The position numbers were made by a program, and so were the translations under genes. From contig SCOI01000006.1 in NCBI GenBank assembly GCA_005503085.1, positions 124,001 through 188,000 on the forward strand: DNA of 64,000 nt, given 5' to 3'. The stretch is from Burkholderiales bacterium C2. Lineage in GTDB: Bacteria; Pseudomonadota; Gammaproteobacteria; Burkholderiales; Burkholderiaceae_C. Of this stretch, positions 17,115 to 25,016 are shown one piece after another (within the stretch, counting starts at the first letter, position 1; every line of letters starts with the position of its first letter). The notes below the pieces were generated by a model. It did not search any database. It was not told the DNA's origin and saw only the letters and a program-made list of their open reading frames with translations.

Positions 17115-18374
17115 ATGAAGGTTTCTTCGCTAGCGCCGGCACTGCCGCGCAGCCTGGTGTGCTTGTTTGCCGTGGCGAGCGGGATGAGCGTGGCGAATGT
17201 GTATTACGCGCAGCCCTTGCTGGATGCGTTGGCGAGGGACTTCGGCATTGCTCATGCGGCGGTCGGCGGCGTGATCACGGCCACGCAGCTTGGCTGTGCG
17301 ATCGCCCTGTTGCTGCTGGTGCCGCTGGGCGACCGGGTGGATCGCCGGCGCCTGCTGGCGTGGCAACTGCTGGCGCTGGTGGCCGCGCTGACGGTGGTCG
17401 GCATGGCGCAGTCTTCGGTGGAGCTGCTCGTGGGCATGCTCGCCGTCGGCATGCTGGGTACGGCGATGACGCAGGGGTTGATCGCTTACGCGGCGAGCGC
17501 TGCGGCACCGCATGAACAAGGGCAGGTCGTGGGCGTGGCGCAGGGGGGCGTGTTCATCGGCCTGTTGCTGGCACGGGTGTTCTCGGGAGCCGTCAGCGAT
17601 GTGGCGGGCTGGCGCGGCGTCTATTTCAGCGCCGCCGCGCTGATGCTGGCCATCGCGCTGCCACTGTGGTGGCGGCTGCCCACCTTGCTTGCAGCGCCAA
17701 ATGCGGTCAGCTACCCGCGTCTGATCGCGTCGATGTGGACGCTGCTGCGACAGGAACGGGTGCTGCAGGTGCGCGGCTTGCTCGCGCTGCTGATGTTCGC
17801 TGCGTTCAACATCTTCTGGAGCGCTCTGGCCCTCTCACTGAGTGCGCCGCCCCATGGCTTTTCGCACACCGCCATCGGTGCCTTCGGGCTTGTCGGCGTC
17901 GTGGGTGCGCTGGCCGCCGGGCGGGCCGGGCAGTGGGCAGATCGTGGACACGCCCAGCGCACCAGCGCGGCAGCGCTCGTGCTGCTGCTGCTGGCCTGGT
18001 GGCCGCTGTCGATGATGGAATGGTCGTGGAGCGCTTTGGTGATCGGCATCTTGCTGCTTGACCTGGGCGGTCAGGCCTTGCATGTCACCAATCAGAGCCT
18101 GATCTTGCGCATCCGCCCGCAGGCTCATAGCCGGCTGGTCGGCCTCTACATGCTGTTCTATGCGGTCGGCAGCGGGCTCGGGTCGATCAGTAGTACCGCG
18201 ACCTTTGCATATGCGGGTTGGTCCGGTGTCTGTCTGCTGGGCGCGGCGATGAGCCTGCTGGCGCTGCTGTGCTGGTGGGCGACGCGGGGCCCCTCACACC
18301 AACTCGCTCGGAACGACGGCGACGGCGCAGGACCTGCCGGCGGACCATGCCGAAACTCGGCGGGCGTGCAGTGA
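17115..18374 (+). CDS. MFS transporter (drug/arabinose-efflux type)
   Basis: A 419-residue major facilitator with twelve predicted helices. The N-terminal half has VANVYYAQPLLDALARDFG, typical of the YdhP/NepI-like efflux clade, and the loop 2-3 motif PLGDRVDRRRLL. It probably exports a small toxic compound by proton antiport across the inner membrane. The C-terminal 30 residues are polar and non-conserved. The ATG at 17115 is preferred over the TTG at 17097. Divergent arrangement with an HxlR regulator suggests inducible expression. Confidence 0.88.
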   Translation: MKVSSLAPALPRSLVCLFAVASGMSVANVYYAQPLLDALARDFGIAHAAVGGVITATQLGCAIALLLLVPLGDRVDRRRLLAWQLLALVAALTVVGMAQSSVELLVGMLAVGMLGTAMTQGLIAYAASAAAPHEQGQVVGVAQGGVFIGLLLARVFSGAVSDVAGWRGVYFSAAALMLAIALPLWWRLPTLLAAPNAVSYPRLIASMWTLLRQERVLQVRGLLALLMFAAFNIFWSALALSLSAPPHGFSHTAIGAFGLVGVVGALAAGRAGQWADRGHAQRTSAAALVLLLLAWWPLSMMEWSWSALVIGILLLDLGGQALHVTNQSLILRIRPQAHSRLVGLYMLFYAVGSGLGSISSTATFAYAGWSGVCLLGAAMSLLALLCWWATRGPSHQLARNDGDGAGPAGGPCRNSAGVQ

Positions 18375-18401
18375 GGGCCTCGTCGATGCGTCGAACGTGA
18401 G

Positions 18402-19142
18402 TCAGCCGGTTCTCGTTCTCCCGCTAGCCGGACCCCGGTCATCCGGCCGGCAGGCGAGCGCGAAATCGACGTGATAGTGCTCGTCATGGCGCACCCAGGG
18501 CTTGCCCTTCATGAAGGGCAGATGCTGGCGCAGAGAGGGGCCGCGCGGCGTCGCGAACAGGGCCGGCAGGTAGGCGGTGTCGAAGATCACCCGGGCGATG
18601 CCCACGCCCTGCGCCCGGGCGGCACGGTGCAGCGCGTACAGATGCTCGGCCAGGGCCGGGAAGTCGATGCGGTGCTCGCCATGCCGGGCCTCGGCGTCGA
18701 ACTCCATGTCGTAGCCGAAGCGTGTCAGCGGGCTGGTGGGCAGGGGCACCGAGCGACCCTGGGCGTCGCGCACCGGCACGAAGAAGTCGACCGACAGGCC
18801 GTTCTGGTGGGTGCGGTGCGGCTTGAACGAGCCACCGGCGGCCCAGCCGGTCTCGCCATAGACGTAGTGGACACCAGGTGTGCTGGCCTGCAGCGCCGCA
18901 TAGGACGCGACGATCACGTCGGCCACCTTCGCATGCACATAGGTCCGGCCCGCTGCGACCGCCAGCTCGCTATAGGCCGAGAAATTGGCGCCATCGGTGG
19001 GCAGCTTGACGCCGCCTTCGAGACGGCCCATGGCGACCGTGCCATAGCAGCGGCTTACGTCGGCGTGGGCGGGCTGGATGCTGATCAGTGCGCCGATCAG
19101 CGCATAGGCGGCGAGCGAGAAGAAACCGGGACTCAGGAACAA
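18402..19142 (-). CDS. Penicillin-insensitive murein endopeptidase-like protein
   Basis: A 246-residue exported protein with a signal peptide (LAAYALIGALISIQPAHA). The zinc-site residues of the M74/MepA family are visible: HRTHQNGLSVDFF gives His and Asp seven residues apart, and HDEHYHVDF gives the HxH motif. Such enzymes cut D-Ala-mDAP cross-links in peptidoglycan in the periplasm. It is somewhat shorter than E. coli MepA (274 residues). It ends 27 bp from the convergent MFS gene and its start lies within 10 bp of the preceding glyoxalase-fold gene, so these two may be cotranscribed. Confidence 0.8.
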   Translation of the reverse strand: MFLSPGFFSLAAYALIGALISIQPAHADVSRCYGTVAMGRLEGGVKLPTDGANFSAYSELAVAAGRTYVHAKVADVIVASYAALQASTPGVHYVYGETGWAAGGSFKPHRTHQNGLSVDFFVPVRDAQGRSVPLPTSPLTRFGYDMEFDAEARHGEHRIDFPALAEHLYALHRAARAQGVGIARVIFDTAYLPALFATPRGPSLRQHLPFMKGKPWVRHDEHYHVDFALACRPDDRGPASGRTRTG

Positions 19143-19151
19143 GTGCGCGCC

Positions 19152-19523
19152 CTACACATGCTGATCCACCAGCACCGGATTGCCGTCCGGGTCGATCACG
19201 ACAAAGCTGGCCGGGCCGCTGCCGGCCTCGTCGGCCTCGCTCTGCAGCACCAGGCCCTGGGCCTTCAGCTGGCGCTGCAGCTCGCGCACATCGCTGAAGC
19301 TCGGGAGCGGGTCGGCGTGCTGGGTCCAGCCGGGATTGAAGGTCAGCATATTGCGCTCGAACATGCCCTGGAACAGGCCGATCACATGCTCGCCGTTCTT
19401 CAGAATCAGCCAGTTCTGGGCCGCATCGCCGCCCCAGGTCTTGAAGCCCAGCTTCTCGTAGAAGGCGCGCGAGGCCTCGATGTTCTTGACCGCGAGGCTG
19501 ATGGAGAAGGCACCGAGTTCCAT
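19152..19523 (-). CDS. VOC (glyoxalase/bleomycin-resistance fold) protein
   Basis: A 123-residue vicinal-oxygen-chelate protein with the two babab repeats expected of the fold: [20 protein letters not shown] at the start and [18 protein letters not shown] at the end. It carries AGGAG 9 nt upstream of the ATG at 19523, which fixes the start. The DPDGNP turn and a closing Asp/His are usual; the metal ligands are not fully clear, so the substrate is unknown. It is divergent from the nitroreductase gene. Confidence 0.85.
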   Translation of the reverse strand: MELGAFSISLAVKNIEASRAFYEKLGFKTWGGDAAQNWLILKNGEHVIGLFQGMFERNMLTFNPGWTQHADPLPSFSDVRELQRQLKAQGLVLQSEADEAGSGPASFVVIDPDGNPVLVDQHV

Positions 19524-19653
19524 GGCTTTGTGCTCCTGGGCGTCCGACAGTGAGGCATCTTGCCACGCCGCTGGTCGGCAAGATGCCCCGATTGACGAAC
19601 GAGCCGCTCTCGCTATGCTCGCCCCACCGCATATTCCTTCCAGCCGCACCGCC

Positions 19654-20337
19654 ATGCACACAATGCCTGCCCCGGTCATGGAGCCCTTGACGGGCTACCG
19701 CGAACTGCCCGCCCACACCATGCTGGAGCGCGCCCGCGCCAGCTATCAAAACCTGCTGCGCCGCCGCACCGTGCGCGATTTCGATAGCCGGCCGGTCGAC
19801 CGCGCCGTGATCGAGCAGTGCCTGCTGGCCGCCGGCACGGCGCCCTCCGGCGCGAACCAGCAGCCCTGGCATTTCGTCGTCATCACCGATCCCCAGCGCA
19901 AGTCGCAGATCCGCGAAGCGGCCGAGGAAGAGGAGCGCACGTTCTACAACGGCCGCGCACCGGAGGAGTGGTTGCGCGCGCTGGCACCGCTGGGTACCGA
20001 TGCCAACAAGCCCTTTCTGGACGAGGCCCCGCTGCTGATTGCGATCTTTGCGCAGAAGTACGGCATCGACGCACAGGGCGAGCGCTTCAGCCACTACTAC
20101 GTGCCCGAGTCGGTGGGCATCGCCACCGGCTTCCTGATCGCCGCCCTGCATGAGGCCGGCCTGGTCACGCTGACCCACACGCCCAGCCCGATGGGTTTTC
20201 TGAGCAAGCTCTGCGGCCGGCCCGAGTCCGAGAAGCCCGTCATCCTGCTGGTGGTCGGCCATCCGAAGCCGGGCTGCGAGGTGCCGGTGCATGGCGGCAT
20301 CAAGAAGCCGCTGGCGCAGATCAGCAGCTGGCTTTGA
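19654..20337 (+). CDS. Nitroreductase family FMN oxidoreductase
   Basis: A 227-residue flavoprotein of the nitroreductase superfamily. The FMN phosphate/ribityl segment [14 protein letters not shown] and the signature [16 protein letters not shown] are clear, and [19 protein letters not shown] forms the dimer-interface helix. The N-terminal pattern and the GTAPSGAN motif resemble the iodotyrosine-deiodinase/BluB-like clade, but no substrate can be assigned. The ATG at 19654 is chosen; further ATGs at 19663 and 19678 are possible and none has a strong ribosome-binding site. Confidence 0.88.
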   Translation: MHTMPAPVMEPLTGYRELPAHTMLERARASYQNLLRRRTVRDFDSRPVDRAVIEQCLLAAGTAPSGANQQPWHFVVITDPQRKSQIREAAEEEERTFYNGRAPEEWLRALAPLGTDANKPFLDEAPLLIAIFAQKYGIDAQGERFSHYYVPESVGIATGFLIAALHEAGLVTLTHTPSPMGFLSKLCGRPESEKPVILLVVGHPKPGCEVPVHGGIKKPLAQISSWL

Positions 20338-20347
20338 GGGGCTGGTG

Positions 20348-20617
20348 TCAGAGCAGGCCGGCCTTTTTATACCAGCGCACGCAGGCCATCTCCAGCAGGG
20401 CAAAGCCAAGCCAGGCCGGGATCAACAGGGCCGGGTGCAGCAGCACGGCCGCTACCAGCAGCGGCATGACACCCAGCCAGCAGGCGAGCTTGTAGCCGAT
20501 GGGCAGCGCCGCATAGCGCCGGCCCTTGGCCGGGTGGCGTCTGAACTCACGCCGGTTGATCAGCGCCAGCGCTGCCAGGGCCAGGGCGTAGATCACAAGG
20601 GCGGCAGCGATTTGCAT
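20348..20617 (-). CDS. Small membrane protein, unknown function
   Basis: An 89-residue protein with an N-terminal helix (MQIAAALVIYALALAALALI), a basic loop (NRREFRRHPAKGRRY) and two further hydrophobic stretches (KLACWLGVMPLLVAAVLL, ALLIPAWLGFALLEMA). It resembles small uncharacterised inner-membrane proteins of Burkholderiales. It ends 10 bp from the convergent nitroreductase gene and lies downstream of another small membrane-protein gene in the same direction. Confidence 0.6.
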   Translation of the reverse strand: MQIAAALVIYALALAALALINRREFRRHPAKGRRYAALPIGYKLACWLGVMPLLVAAVLLHPALLIPAWLGFALLEMACVRWYKKAGLL

Positions 20618-20640
20618 GGGCTGTTGCAAGACCCGAACCC

Positions 20641-20940
20641 TCAGCCGCGCTGTTGCGAGTCCGCCGGCGAAAGACTCTCGGCGCGCGCCAGCACCAAGAC
20701 CGTGAGCGCCCGCAGACGGCGCATCAACGCGATGACGGCAACGACAAGAAAGCCCGCAAGACCGCCGAGAAAGGCCATGATGCCGTCCTGCAGCCCGGTC
20801 GACATGCCGTCGCTGGAAGCAGCAAGCAGGCCGGGGCCGAAAACTCCGGCCAGCACGGTCACGGTGAGCGTCCACCAAGGCAGCAGTGGGCGGCTCAGCA
20901 GTGTCAGGGCCGGGGCGATGGAAGTGTGGGGCTGAGACAT
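20641..20940 (-). CDS. Small membrane protein, unknown function
   Basis: A 99-residue protein with two probable transmembrane segments (LPWWTLTVTVLAGVFGPGLL and IMAFLGGLAGFLVVAVIALM) joined by a short loop, and a basic stretch after the second helix (RRLRAL). No family is recognised. It is 23 bp upstream of the other small membrane-protein gene on the same strand, so the two may form an operon. Confidence 0.55.
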   Translation of the reverse strand: MSQPHTSIAPALTLLSRPLLPWWTLTVTVLAGVFGPGLLAASSDGMSTGLQDGIMAFLGGLAGFLVVAVIALMRRLRALTVLVLARAESLSPADSQQRG

Positions 20941-20983
20941 GGCTCGTAGGCGGGGCTGTGGGCGACGCAGGACTGCCGGGCGA

Positions 20984-21481
20984 TCAGCGGCTGCTCTCGA
21001 CCTGTCGCCAGAACAGGCCGAGCTTGCTGTAGGCCCGCATCACCGCCTCCTTCTCGCTGACCGACTGCACCAGCTTGTTTGCCGTGGACTCTGGGCATGA
21101 GATCAACAGGTTCCCCTGGTAGTCGAGTTCCCGGTAGGTGCATTCATACAGGTGCCGGTCTTCGATGAAGTAGCCGATGGCTTTGACACCTTGGTGCTCG
21201 ATGAATCGGTAGACGATCTTGCTGGAAAAATTGTGCAGCTCGACCGGGCTTTCCGAGTAAAAGCTCTTCACATCGATGGTGACTCCGGTGCCGGCCGCCT
21301 CGTCCCTGATCTTCCTGAGCGCCGGGGCGTAGGGGAGGCTGTCGCTGATCTCGATGCCGGTGATGTCGCCGATGGACACACGGGATTCCGGGATCACCCG
21401 GTGTCCGATGGCCTTCGTGGCGTCGCCTTGCCTCCTCAGGCAGCGGGTCAGGCGGGTTATCCAGCTGGGTCTTTGAGTCAT
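20984..21481 (-). CDS. Hypothetical protein
   Basis: A 165-residue soluble protein without signal peptide or membrane segment. The segment KIVYRFIEHQGVKAIGYFIEDRHLYECTY (about residues 86-115) and the mixed alpha/beta pattern look like a genuine folded protein, and its composition is less Ala/Arg-biased than shadow frames. I do not recognise the family. The ATG at 21481 is the first start that excludes the low-complexity upstream reading. It lies between two small membrane-protein genes and the remnant at 21612-21719. Confidence 0.55.
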   Translation of the reverse strand: MTQRPSWITRLTRCLRRQGDATKAIGHRVIPESRVSIGDITGIEISDSLPYAPALRKIRDEAAGTGVTIDVKSFYSESPVELHNFSSKIVYRFIEHQGVKAIGYFIEDRHLYECTYRELDYQGNLLISCPESTANKLVQSVSEKEAVMRAYSKLGLFWRQVESSR

Positions 21482-21611
21482 GGGTTCGGTGCGCGACGGC
21501 GCCTCGCGAGGCTGTGAGGGCCCCCGACTCAGGTGCCGAGTTTGACGGGGGCTGTGTGCAGGACTGGCCAGGGCTGTAGCGGGCGTGCTGCTCCGTCGAG
21601 CCGTCCATTGA

Positions 21612-21719
21612 TCAGTCAATCGGGTAGAGCTCGAAATCCACGAACTGCTCCCACTTCTTGAACCACTCCTGGAACAAGGCTTCGTCATTGGATTCCATCA
21701 GCTGGAAGCAGCTCGCCCC
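21612..21719 (-). pseudogene. C-terminal remnant resembling a DUF3303-type protein
   Basis: Thirty-five sense codons follow the DUF350 stop codon directly and in the same frame, ending at TGA 21612-21614. They encode CFQLMESNDEALFQEW followed by a KKWEQFVDFELYPID end, which closely resembles the final beta-hairpin region of small DUF3303-type proteins (pattern CFQLME...LF..W...W.D.VDFE..P). The N-terminal half of such a protein is absent, and the piece has no start of its own apart from an internal Met. It is best read as the leftover 3' end of a gene truncated at a recombination junction. Confidence 0.45.
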
Positions 21720-21941
21720 TCACCCCTTGATCGCCGCCGCCACAATCATCCCGATCGCGATGCACTTGGCGCCGATCACGATGGCCAGTGCCAGGTTCTT
21801 GTGTTCGACGATTTCTTCCCAGAGCTTGTAGGGGGTCAGCTTGTCGACGATGACAAAGCTGACCCAGAACACCAGCACGCCGATCACCGCGTAGAGCACC
21901 GAGCCCAGCAGCACCGCCGGTTTGAGCCATTCGATTTCCAT
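21720..21941 (-). CDS. DUF350 family membrane protein
   Basis: A 73-residue protein with two transmembrane helices: LLGSVLYAVIGVLVFWVSFVI and LALAIVIGAKCIAIGMIVAAA, separated by DKLTPYKLWEEIVEHKN. The charged loop and the second helix ending in AAAIKG match DUF350 (YjfL-like) proteins. Function is unknown; DUF350 genes are known to occur with SPFH, DUF4178, AdoMet decarboxylase, spermidine synthase or ATP-grasp genes. Here it follows DUF4178 and SPFH on the same strand, 138 bp after DUF4178. Confidence 0.88.
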   Translation of the reverse strand: MEIEWLKPAVLLGSVLYAVIGVLVFWVSFVIVDKLTPYKLWEEIVEHKNLALAIVIGAKCIAIGMIVAAAIKG

Positions 21942-22036
21942 TTCAGTTCTCCTCAGTAGCCGATTGAGTGAAATGCGCGGCGCAGCCCGCGCGACATCCA
22001 GCGGAGCCCGAGGATCCGGCTTTGCCGGGCCTGCGG

Positions 22037-22060
22037 GCGCGCCCCCTTGAGGGGGCGCGC
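22037..22060. repeat. GC-rich perfect hairpin between DUF4178 and DUF350 genes
   Basis: An 11-bp perfect inverted repeat (GCGCGCCCCCT / AGGGGGCGCGC) with a 2-nt centre lies in the 138-bp gap. It has no T run on either side, so it is unlikely to be a standard terminator. The core CCCCCTTGAGGGGG form is the sort of short intergenic palindrome often dispersed in Burkholderiales genomes. Confidence 0.5.
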
Positions 22061-22079
22061 GAAGCGCGTAGGGGGTGGT

Positions 22080-23735
22080 TCATTTATGCCCGCCCCCGCC
22101 GCTGTAGCCGCCATAGGACCCGCCGCCGGTGCCCAGGCGCACGCCGCTGCCGCTGGCGCGGCGCTGGCATTCGCGGTATTCGTTGCTGGCCTCGCCAAAG
22201 CTCTGCTTGTAGCTCTGGCAATCGTCCTGGCTGCAGCCGCGCATCAGCATCACCAGGATGAAGAGGATGAACAGGGTCAGCAGGATCTTGAACACCAGGC
22301 CGTGGCCGCTGGTGGGCGCCGCGTCGCGGGTCAGCGCGGCGGTGCTGACCGCCAGCTTGAAGGCACGGGCGACCTCGGCGGCATCGAGCTTGCGGCCATG
22401 GCTCCAGCTGATCTCCTGGGTGCCGCCCTTGCTGCCGGTCTGCTCGCGCGACAGCAGCTCGACTCGGCCTTCGCCCCTCCACTCGTAATCGGTGACCTGG
22501 GCGCGCTCGCCGCGCCGCAGCTGCCAGTAGAACTCGCCCAGCACATAGCTGATCTGGGCCGCATAGGACTCGCCCTCGTACAAGGCCTTGAAGCGCCGGC
22601 CCTGCCACTCGACCGTGTTGCTGCCACTGCCCTTGGGCGCGCCGGTGAGCGGCCGCACCAGGCTCCAGCCCTCGTGGGTGTCGACCAGAAAGGCAAAGCC
22701 CTCGCTGCGGTTGTAGAGCAGGTATTCGCGCCAGAAGCTCTGCTCGTCCTCGCTGTCCGCCGCAGGCAGGTCGCAGCGCTCCAGATAGCCGACCACCTGC
22801 CAGGGCAGCGCCGGGCCGCCGGCGGCGAGCGCCAGCGTGCCGCTGCGACCCAGCGGGATCAGCGGCTCCAGCGTGTTGGCCTGCTGGGCGTACCAGGCCA
22901 GGTCTTGGCCCAGGCCTTTGGAGATGTCGACCACCGCATGGCATTGCGCGCAGACGATGCTCTGGCTGCCGTCGAGCTTGGGCGCCAGCGCGGCGCCGCA
23001 GCTGGGGCATTCGCAGGTCTTGCCGATGAGGGTCTTGCTGCTGATGGCCTCGCCCTGCGCGTCCTCGCGCAGCCCGCTCATCGCCAAATCGGCCAGGCGC
23101 ACCGGGCGGCCCAGCGACCAGCTCGGCGCGCTGCCCGGCGGGCCGCTGTACTCCAGGCTGGCCACCTCGTCGGCGCTGTTGTTGCGCAGCTCGGCCACCA
23201 GGAACTGGCGCTGCGCATCGCCCAGCGGCGCATGCGGCAGCTCGCCCTGGGCGGCGGCCTGGCGCGCCAGGGTCAGCGCACTGACGGTCCAGGCCTGGCC
23301 GGCCAGCAGCAGCTGAGCGCCCAGCACCAGCTCATGGGCTTGTGGCAGGCCGGCCGGCGGTGGCGCTTCGAAGCCCAGCACATAGCTGCCGTTGTCTTCG
23401 GACAGCCAGGCACTCTTCTGACCATCGGGGCCGTTGTCGAACAGCGCATGCCACTCGTTCCAGCTGCCCTCGGCATAGCTCAGCTGCAGCCGACCGACGA
23501 GGCTGAAGGCGGCGCCGGCATAGCGGCCGGCCGCCCCCAGCTGCAGCGGCGAATGGTCGTCGAACAGCTCGGCGCTCGCGCCGATCTTGCGCAGGCTCTC
23601 GCCTTCGCGCAGCAAGGTGCTGCGGCAAAAACCGCAGACCGCGCTGGCCGAGGCGGCGCTGGCGAACTCGACCGGCGCGCCGCAGTTGGGGCAGGTCGCC
23701 TGCCAGCGGCGTTGGGGTGTGCCTGAAGAGGCCAA
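22080..23735 (-). CDS. DUF4178 domain protein with two zinc ribbons
   Basis: A 551-residue protein. It opens with a zinc ribbon (CPNCGAPVEF ... CGFCRSTL, residues 15-40), followed by a DUF4178 beta-rich domain (about 55-200), a second zinc ribbon (CPSCGAALAP ... CAQCHAVV, about 240-280), a second DUF4178-like domain (about 290-430), and a C-terminal transmembrane helix (VFKILLTLFILFILVMLM) followed by a cysteine-containing, Gly/Ser-rich tail. The start is TTG at 23735, one base after the SPFH stop, consistent with coupling. Function is unknown; the architecture suggests a membrane-tethered protein working with the SPFH protein. Confidence 0.85.
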   Translation of the reverse strand: MASSGTPQRRWQATCPNCGAPVEFASAASASAVCGFCRSTLLREGESLRKIGASAELFDDHSPLQLGAAGRYAGAAFSLVGRLQLSYAEGSWNEWHALFDNGPDGQKSAWLSEDNGSYVLGFEAPPPAGLPQAHELVLGAQLLLAGQAWTVSALTLARQAAAQGELPHAPLGDAQRQFLVAELRNNSADEVASLEYSGPPGSAPSWSLGRPVRLADLAMSGLREDAQGEAISSKTLIGKTCECPSCGAALAPKLDGSQSIVCAQCHAVVDISKGLGQDLAWYAQQANTLEPLIPLGRSGTLALAAGGPALPWQVVGYLERCDLPAADSEDEQSFWREYLLYNRSEGFAFLVDTHEGWSLVRPLTGAPKGSGSNTVEWQGRRFKALYEGESYAAQISYVLGEFYWQLRRGERAQVTDYEWRGEGRVELLSREQTGSKGGTQEISWSHGRKLDAAEVARAFKLAVSTAALTRDAAPTSGHGLVFKILLTLFILFILVMLMRGCSQDDCQSYKQSFGEASNEYRECQRRASGSGVRLGTGGGSYGGYSGGGGHK

Positions 23736-23736
23736 T

Positions 23737-24777
23737 TCAGCCGAGCTTCTTCAGCAGCTCGGCCTTCTTCGCGGCGAACTCTTCGTCGGTCAAGATGCCC
23801 TTGGCCTTCAGATCGCCGAGCTTTTCCAGCAGGGCCATGATCTCGTCGGCGCTTTGCACGGGGGCGCTCGCTGCTGCTGCCGGCGCGCCGGCACCGGCCA
23901 GGCCCTGGCTCAGCTGCTGGGCCAGCACCTGGCCCATCGCAAGACCTGCCCCCAGCCCCATCGCGTCGCCGGCCACACCGCCGCCGCCACCCGAGGCGGC
24001 GCCCTCGGCCATCTTGGGCAGCGATTGCGCGGCCTGGTACTGCATGAACTGGCCCATGTTCTGGCCTATCATGCCCATGCCGATCTTCTGGTCGAGGATC
24101 TTCTGCAGCTCCTCGGGCAGCGAGACGTTCTGCAGGGTCACGCTCTCCAGCTTCAGGCCCAGCGCGGTGAACGAGGGCGCGGTGGCCTCCATCAAGGCCT
24201 TGGCGAACTCGATCTGGTTGGCCGCCAGGTCCAGGAAGGGGATGCCGCTTTGCGCCACCGCATCGCTGATGTGCTGCAGCATCAGGCCACGCAGCTGGCC
24301 GTCCAGGTCCTCGACCGTGTAGCGCTCGCGCGTGCCCGAGATCTCGGTGTGGAACAGCTTGGGATCGGTGATGCGGTAGGCATAGTTGCCGAAGGCGCGC
24401 AGCCGCACCGCGCCGAAGTCCTTGTCGCGTATCGTGACCGGCTGGGTCGTGCCCCAGCGCCGGTCGATGCGCTGGCGGGTGCTGAAGAAGTAGACATCGC
24501 TCTTGAACGGCGACTCGAACAGCTTGTCCCAGTTCTTCAGATAGGTCAGCACCGGCAGGGTCTGGGTGCTGAGCTTGTACATGCCGGGGCCGAACACATC
24601 GGCCACCTTACCCTCGTTGACGAAGACGGCCATCTGCGACTCGCGCACCGTCAGCGAGGCACCGTACTGGATTTCCATCTCGGCCATCGGAAAGCGCCAG
24701 GCCAGCGTGGTTTCGTCATCCTCGGTCCATTGCAGGATGTCGATGAACTGTTTCTTGATGAAATCCATCAGGCCCAT
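23737..24777 (-). CDS. SPFH/band-7 domain protein with C-terminal SHOCT-like segment
   Basis: A 346-residue protein of the virion-core/YdjI-like SPFH group. The SPFH domain occupies about residues 30-240 (AVFVNEGKVADVFGPGMYKL, then TTQPVTIRDKDFGAVRLRAFG). A Gly/Ala-rich linker (SGGGGGVAGDAMGLGAGLAM) leads to a short C-terminal SHOCT-like helix pair (LLEKLGDLKAKGILTDEEF). There is no N-terminal membrane helix, so it likely associates peripherally. GGGGAG-type ribosome-binding sequence 9 nt upstream supports the ATG at 24777. It heads the SPFH-DUF4178-DUF350 operon. Confidence 0.9.
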   Translation of the reverse strand: MGLMDFIKKQFIDILQWTEDDETTLAWRFPMAEMEIQYGASLTVRESQMAVFVNEGKVADVFGPGMYKLSTQTLPVLTYLKNWDKLFESPFKSDVYFFSTRQRIDRRWGTTQPVTIRDKDFGAVRLRAFGNYAYRITDPKLFHTEISGTRERYTVEDLDGQLRGLMLQHISDAVAQSGIPFLDLAANQIEFAKALMEATAPSFTALGLKLESVTLQNVSLPEELQKILDQKIGMGMIGQNMGQFMQYQAAQSLPKMAEGAASGGGGGVAGDAMGLGAGLAMGQVLAQQLSQGLAGAGAPAAAASAPVQSADEIMALLEKLGDLKAKGILTDEEFAAKKAELLKKLG

Positions 24778-24871
24778 GGTCGTGCTCCCCATAACGAACG
24801 GGCAACATGCCCGCGCCGAGAGTATCCACCAGCGCCAGGCAGGCGTCTGCCCCACCTGCGGGGGAAGGGGC

Positions 24872-25016
24872 GAGAGCTTGAGAACTTTTGTAGCGAGCCG
24901 TCGTCAGGCTAGGCGGGCCGGGCGCAGGAACCGGAACGTACCCCAGGTACGTGAGGATTCCGAGCACCGGGCCAACGACGCATGGCGGCGGCGCAGTAAA
25001 AAGTTTTCTAGCTCTC
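24872..25016. repeat. 145-bp nested palindromic element
   Basis: The outer arms (GAGAGCTTGAGAACTTTT at 24872-24889 and AAAAGTTTTCTAGCTCTC at 24999-25016) match at 16 of 18 positions as an inverted repeat. An inner palindrome GTACC-CCA-GGTAC (24938-24950) has the same centre, 24944, and the sequence between is also partly complementary (GGGCCGG near 24915 with CCGGGCC near 24968). This looks like a dispersed REP/MITE-like intergenic element. Its right arm overlaps the stop codon of the MFS gene, and it could also act as a transcript end. Confidence 0.65.

Noticed and set aside
21612-21941. Programmed stop-codon readthrough joining DUF350 to the downstream 35 codons
   Set aside because: DUF350 proteins normally end where this one does, and the downstream piece resembles part of a different family; no readthrough context or selenocysteine element is evident.
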